Source: Magnolia sinica (lineage: Eukaryota > Streptophyta > Magnoliopsida > Magnoliales > Magnoliaceae). Taken from it: a DNA stretch of 64,000 nucleotides. Location: positions 79,129,959 through 79,193,958 of the forward strand of contig NC_080579.1 in NCBI RefSeq assembly GCF_029962835.1. Direction: 5' to 3'. Below, piece after piece: positions 58,241 through 64,000 of the stretch. The notes under the pieces are model-generated. The model did not search any database and had not been told where the DNA came from. It worked only from the letters and a program-made list of their open reading frames with translations. The number at the start of each line of letters is the position of its first letter. Position 1 is the first letter of the stretch. The translations under genes were made by a program, and so were the position numbers.

Positions 58241-58689
58241 TAATTATAGTGTAAATGAGTTTTGTGGGTCCCACTATGATGTGTTTATAACATTAGTCTT
58301 ACCATCATGTATGTGATCCCTCATTAAGCCATTGGCCCAAATATCAGGCCAATCCCTACTAAGTGTTCCCTATCTGTGTACCACCTAAGTCATGTAATAA
58401 CATGATTTTTAGGGTTATGGTAAAACCTGAGAGGGTGTGCATGATGGTAAAAGTAGATGTCATCAACACATCATGGTAGGGCCCACAAAGGTCTTTTGAA
58501 CCAAAATTATATTGAAAGTGTTTGTACTTGATCACTTACCCTGAAGACAAATCCACTTTTCTAAGCTTATCATACCATCCATTGAATTTTTTAAAACGCT
58601 TGTGAAATTTTATAAAACTTAAAAACAACAAAGTAAAGTATGGGACCTACATTGAGTGGTGTATAACACAATACCAATGTCAGTATTAC

Positions 58690-58845
58690 GTTGACATGGG
58701 AAAACTTTGTGGACCACACCATGATGTATGTATTATATCTACACGGTCCATCCATTTTGGTAGATCATTTTAAAACATGAGCCCAAAAATGATCTATATC
58801 CAAAGCTCAAGTGAACTGCACCACATAAAATAGTGGGCATTGTTT
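58690..58845. repeat. Left arm of a truncated GGGCCCAC-type fold-back
   Basis: 'accacaccatgatgtatgtattatatctac', 'ggtccatccattttggtagatca' and 'ccaaagctcaagtg' match the left arm of the element at 56859. No right arm follows. Confidence 0.62.
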
Positions 58846-58889
58846 TATGAAGCTATATTTTATTAATAAAATTTCAATCCAATACACAA

Positions 58890-59421
58890 GAGTGGATTAG
58901 GTGTTAGGCCGGTAACACTTTAATGGGTGTTACCCTTACCATAGGGCCCATCTTGATGATGTGTTGTATATCCACATTCTCCATCCGTTTTCCAAGTCAT
59001 TTTAAGATGTGGTCCAAAAAATTAAGTAGATCTAAATCTCAAGAGGACCACATCATAGGAAATATTGGTAATTGAACTTCCACCATTAAAAACTTCCCAA
59101 GGCCCACCATAAGAAAATTCATAATGTTTATTTTCCATCCTAACTCATCGATCAAGTTAATCATACCTAGATGAAAGGGAAAATACATAGATCAACTTGA
59201 TCCAAAACTTATGGCCTATAAAAAGTTTTTGCTAGTCCTTCACCACTTTTTCCAGTGGTATGGTATGCCGAAGATTTAGATCTACTTAGGTTTTAAGATA
59301 ACATCTTAAAAGGAGATGAAAATTAAAAAAAAAAAAAAATAGATGGGCAGCATGGATATACAACACATTCATCAAGTTAGGACCCATAGAGTAAAGGTAA
59401 CACGTAGTACCTAATCTGCTC
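58890..59421. repeat. Fold-back element with GATTAGGT / ACCTAATC ends
   Basis: Outer ends 'gagtggattagg' (58890) and 'cctaatctgctc' (59410-59421) are inverted. Inner blocks 'gtgttacccttacc' and 'aaaggtaacac' also pair, then the standard family arms ('ccatccgttttccaagtcatt' against 'agatgggcagcatggatata'). The left end carries an extra ~18-bp GTAACAC segment. No target duplication identified. Non-coding. Confidence 0.7.
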
Positions 59422-59914
59422 CCCTGACATATAAGCCTTCACTATTAATTGTTGATGAAATCAATGAAGATTTGTTGCAAATGCGTGTTATCACAATGGA
59501 CTACTATCATGTTAAACTTAAAGATGAGTTTAATATTTTAAATGGAGGGTCTAATGTAAGACAAACTCAATGATAAATTTATTGACAGCTAGGATCCAAA
59601 GAAATTGAGCTAGAAAGTTTAAACTAGAGTTTAACTTGCATTATAATTTTTGATGACCATAATTTTGTGATTGGTTATATATTTCGCTCATATAATACAT
59701 CATTAGAAAGTTTTTGGTGATGTCAATGTCATTACCAATGCCAAAGGTAATTAACACTATTAACATTTTTTTTCAAAATAAGATCGTTATAGGAGTTAAA
59801 ATAAGTTTAAAATATACATTTATTATTTCTGTTAATTTATATTTTTTTTTACTATTTTGAGAGTATTTTAGTGATATGAAGAAGTCCATTTTCATTAATT
59901 TAAGCTATGCGTAA
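59422..59914. other. AT-rich non-coding spacer
   Basis: No open frame, repeat end or motif recognised. It ends in 'cgtaa', the expected left target base group of the next L copy. Confidence 0.4.
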
Positions 59915-62089
59915 TGTCACGCCTCAAAATCGGAAACCGGGCTCATAAAATTTCCGATCGTCGAATCCGGTGCCGACAGTATCCGTAGTACCCCATTCTC
60001 GGCTTCCAACGTCCATACGCTAGATTCCGATCCCCGGATCCTACAAGGAGGATTTTTAATGTACATTTGTTTCATGGCAAGCATAACCACAAGTTTACCC
60101 AAATCACAAAGACAATATCACCATCATATTCACTAATATAAACATTTGAATACAATACTGAAGGGAAATACATATGTCGAAAATCAAAGCTTCAGAAGAC
60201 TGCTAAAGCTCCAAGCTCAATGCTGTTGTAATCTAAAGTCACCTGCACACATCTATCATGCATAAACTTATAAAAAGCTTAGAAGGCGGTGAAAGTGTGT
60301 GCACAAGGTAAGTGTTAAGTATGCAATACAAGGCCATAAATCATATGATATCAGGGTAAGTGGAAATACTGGCAATCCATAAATTGTACAATAACAGAGT
60401 AATGCGAAAACATACTGGTAAGTCCATAAATATTATCAGCTATATTAAGGATATGCGATGCAAAAACAGAATAAGCCAATATTATATACTGAGGAAGCAA
60501 TGTAGATCAGCTATGCAAATGAGGAGTTATAAAGAGTAATATATCAGATGCCAAGGATTCAATGCAATATACAATTCCTGATGAGTTCACGAATATCGTC
60601 AGCCGTATTTATGCCATACAGAAACATAGTAACCCAAAATGTCATATGCCACGAATATAATACAATATGCGGTGTGAATAAAATGACTAAGCTGGAGTGT
60701 GAAGTCGAGATGATAGTGCGTAGTATCGCAGGCTACGGGATCTACCACAAGGGGCTTCTATCCAAACCAGTCTCATATCTAAATTTGGATAGTCAGACTT
60801 AATATGATAAACTCCTGATCTCAGGTTAGTCGCATGCCCCAACCGAAATCCTGACTCTTGCGAATATACACATAACAAATAGTTGTGCACCACCAACCTA
60901 AGTGGATAGTGAATGGATGAATGAATGAGTGTGTAACTCCTGCTCAATGAGTCCATGTATCAGTACTGTACATCTCTGGGATCATCACCGAGGTTTAAAA
61001 CACTCTACGCCAGCTTGTCGCCCCATCAAGCGCACAATACAACTAGGTAAGTGGAAGAGACCTCACTACCCGCTTACCAATATCGGTTCGGTTCGTCGAT
61101 AGCGGACCCATTTAGGAGCTGGTCAGACTCAGCCTAGCTATGCCTACTCCCTCGAGTGGATAAGGCCACACCCCCTCCCAACCGACTACGACACAGTGGG
61201 AGACAAGGCCTACTGCTATACGGCCCTCATGCGCTCATATATATCCACTTGATCTCAACGTTGGGGCGTTCTCTGGTACCAAGAGGGTTTAAAAATTTTC
61301 ACCCAGGGTCATCTATGACAGCCCGATGTTAGTAACAGATTTTCGGTGTCCCATCTATCCATCCATGATATGCCTGTGGAAGCTACGACCCTGATGTCGC
61401 TAGGGCGTATAGTAATCATAACACACAATATAAGATGCATGAGTTATACAATCCAATCATGCGTCAATCCTGCGCATTCTGTGCGCTCATGTGAGACAAT
61501 CTCTGCCTATCAGGGAGTCTCATAACAACAGGCACTATGGCATATGCAATGGTCAATCATATCTCATAACAAACATGCAGATGATGCATATGAGCATGTA
61601 TCATGATGCTATACTGTCACATACTTATAATCGGTATTAATAACCGGCATCGATAATCGACCTTGATAATGTGGATATTTAACCAATATTGCCCCCAAGG
61701 AATGACCCACCTAGAGTCTAACATGTAGTGGACCCATGGCCTCACACAAGGGCCAAATATACAACACCATGGGCCTCACTTAAGAGCTTAATACACATCA
61801 CAATGGGCCTTTCACATGAGCCTAACATACATCATAATGGGCTCCATCGCCCTGGCCCTCAAATGCATCACAATGGGCCTCATCACATGGGCCTCATCAC
61901 ATGGGCCTCATATATATCACATTGGCCTTAAACACGGGATGAATACACATCACAATAGGCCTCAAATACGGGCCACATATACATACATTGGGCCTCAAAC
62001 ACAGGTCGAATGCACATCACAATGGGCCTCAAATACGGGCCGCATGCACATCACAATGGGCCTCAAATACGGGTCGCATATGCATCACA

Positions 62090-62560
62090 TTGGGCCTCGA
62101 CAATCGTCCTCGATATCCGGCCTCGACAATCGGCATCTACAATCGGAATCAGCCTCGATAATTGACCTCCACAATCAGTCTATACAATCAACCTCGACAA
62201 TCAGTCTATACAATCGACCTCAACAATTGGAATCGGCCTCCACAATCGGAATCAAAATCGGCCTTGATAATCGGAATCGGAATCGACCTCAACAATCGGC
62301 CTCGACAATTGGAATCAGAATCGGCCTCAACAATCAGCTTCGATAATCGGCGTCGGCCTCGACAATCGGAATCGGTCTCAACAATCAGCCTCGACAATCG
62401 GAGTCGGAATCGGCCTCGATAATCGGAATCAGAATCGGCCTCAACAATCGGCCTAAGCAATCGGAATCGGCCTCAACAATCAGCCTCGACAATCAGAATC
62501 GGCCTCGACAATAGGAATAAGAATCGGCCTTGACAATCGAAATTGGTAATCAATCTCGAC
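62090..62560. repeat. ATCGGCCTCGACA minisatellite, L copy 4
   Basis: Same 12-24-bp units as at 11715-12420. It is absent from L copies 2 and 3 at the corresponding place, so it expanded in, or was lost from, part of the family. The open frame over 61816-62346 is a product of the repeat. Confidence 0.88.
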
Positions 62561-63159
62561 ACAAGGTGGGGTCCATAGATAGACAGCCGATGATGGAACA
62601 AGCAATATCAATGGGGCCCAATAATTTGGGTTAACCCACTAGAGAATGACGAAAATAAACCTAAACAGGCCTAAGAGAAGGTCACAATGTGAACGTTTAA
62701 CCATCATTACCCATCAATGTGGACCTTTAACCAACATTGCTCCCAAGGAATGACCCACATAAGGCTGAACATATAGTGGGCCCATAGCCTCATACAATGG
62801 CCTAACACACATCGCGATGGGTCACATCCATGGGCCTCTCATACATCAGGTGGGTTGCATCATATGGGCCTTATATACATCACAATGGGCCTCTAGCACA
62901 GGCCTAATATTCATCACAAAGAGCCACATCCCATGAGTGTCAGGCCTCTACCCATGGGCTCCAAATACATCGTAATGGGCCTTAACCCATGAGCCCCAAA
63001 TACATCACAATGGGCCTCAACAGGGGTCTCATATATCACATCGGGCCTTATTAAATGGGCCCCAAGTACATCACATCGGGTCTCACCAAATGGGCCCCAA
63101 ATACCTCACACCGGGCCTCACCAAATGGGCCCCAAATACATCAAATAGGCCATATCAAA

Positions 63160-63640
63160 TGGGCTACTCTAGCTACACCATTCATCTATCTATAGAGATC
63201 ATTTTAGAGCATTATCCAGACAAATAAATCATATCAAAAGATCATATGGACCATACCACGAATAACGGTGGAGACAATGATTTTTTTTTCTACTGTTAAA
63301 ACCTCAATGGGCCCACCATAGCGTTTATTTTTCATCCAGTCTGTTTATAAGGTTACAAGGACCTGGATTTAGAGGAAAAACAAATATCATATTGGTCCAA
63401 ACTCTATAACCTAAGGGTTTTAATGGTGGACATTCAAACCCACTGTTTTCTGTAATGTGGTCCACCTAATAACTGGATCTGTCTTATTTTTATCTCAAGC
63501 TTTAAGATGAACTCACGGGATGGATGGATGGTTTGGATGTGTCACATACATTAAGGGAGGCTTGGCGGGTGGGTGGTGTGGATGAAATACATACATCAAC
63601 GGTGTGTACCACCATCCAGCTGTTGGACGGTGGATACAAC
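63160..63640. repeat. Fold-back-derived segment in L copy 4
   Basis: The left part 'ttcatctatctatagagatcatttt' ... 'cggtggagacaatg' and right part 'gtggacattcaaacccactg' ... 'actcacgggatggatggatgg' are in inverted order, with the loop near 63330-63370. Comparable segments occur in L copies 1 (about 14040-14350) and 2 (about 34840-35140), so this fold-back type is incorporated in the LTR family. Confidence 0.6.
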
Positions 63641-64000
63641 ACGTACATTAGGTGGCGTGCATGGCCGAACGGCCTGGATGACTAGATACTTCACGGTGGA
63701 GACCCACCGTCCCTACCATGGACGGTGTGGATAAAAACATATAAAGCAAGGTGGGTCCCACCCCACACGTGTCACACATGTGGGTGGCCCCCATGTCCCA
63801 AATGTATGGACGGAATGCATAAAACACATACATCACTGTAGGGTCCACTGTTTTCAAATGGATGGATGCCTAGGATGTAAGGCACGTACATCAAAGTGGG
63901 TCCCATCCCACACATGCCACACATGTGGGATGGCCCATATGATAAAAGGAGGTGGACGGTGCTGGAGTCTCATGTCCTTAAACGGACGGACGGTCTCGAT

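Larger units (their letters stand above)
59915..64000 (+). mobile_element. Family L LTR copy 4 (plus strand), runs off the window
   Basis: Begins TGTCACGCCTCAAAATCGG and follows the other L copies: 'gccgacag', 'aagcttagaaggcggtgaaag' near 60275, 'accgactacgacacagtggg' near 61180, GGGCC minisatellite from 61720, ATCGGCCT array 62090-62560, then fold-back-derived segments from 63160. The right end is not in the window, so neither its target duplication nor its full length can be read. No protein motif is seen in 4086 bp. Confidence 0.85.

Noticed and set aside
61816..62346. 176-codon open frame with Ile/Gly/Asn/Ser repeats
   Set aside because: Product of the GGGCC and ATCGGCCT minisatellites; similar frames appear on both strands and in L copy 1.

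Overview
This window looks like heterochromatic or intergenic DNA from a flowering-plant nuclear genome. The signs are nested LTR retrotransposons, hAT-type elements with 8-bp target duplications, many palindromic elements, long CT and TA tracts, and no intact gene. The recurring GTGGGCCCACC / 'catacatcatggtgg' palindromic family is something I associate loosely with magnoliid or other early-diverging angiosperm genomes; that is an inference from memory, not a search. I found no host protein-coding gene, tRNA, rRNA or CRISPR array that I could support.

Layout. (1) 1-5658: a head-to-tail array of a ~1.35-kb unit in A-B-A-B-A' order. Most units carry a TATA-box plus CT-tract module resembling a plant core promoter and leader. 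(2) 5659-9592: non-coding DNA with fold-back elements. (3) 9593-46531: a ~37-kb block bounded by hAT-like terminal inverted repeats and an exact 8-bp target-site duplication (TATACACA). Inside are two copies of a non-coding LTR family (called L here) facing tail to tail. (4) Inside the minus-strand L copy sits a decayed Ty3/gypsy Athila/Tat-like element (15798-42473). It is split by four insertions: a family-M solo LTR in its 5' LTR (target duplication CTATA), a hAT-like element in its primer-binding site (GTTGYCGG, itself holding a second M copy), a 1.8-kb solo LTR in gag (GTGAG), and a 4-kb solo L LTR in the reverse transcriptase (AGGAA). A 279-bp TRIM-like LTR (ACGGG) lies inside the first M copy. 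This gives five levels of nesting, most with readable boundaries. (5) 46540-59914: intergenic DNA with a minisatellite array enclosed by inverted repeats, many fold-back elements and another hAT-like element (target duplication AATATAAT). (6) 59915-64000: a fourth L copy running off the window.

How the parts relate. Subtracting the four insertions and their target duplications leaves an Athila-like element of about 11.4 kb with LTRs of 2074 and 2078 bp, so the boundaries agree with one another. Its coding region keeps recognisable gag, protease, reverse transcriptase, RNase H and integrase, but with many stops and frameshifts. Most stops whose ancestral codon can be inferred look like C-to-T or G-to-A changes, as expected from cytosine methylation and deamination. 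The long open frames elsewhere come from simple repeats, minisatellites or palindromes and are not called as genes.
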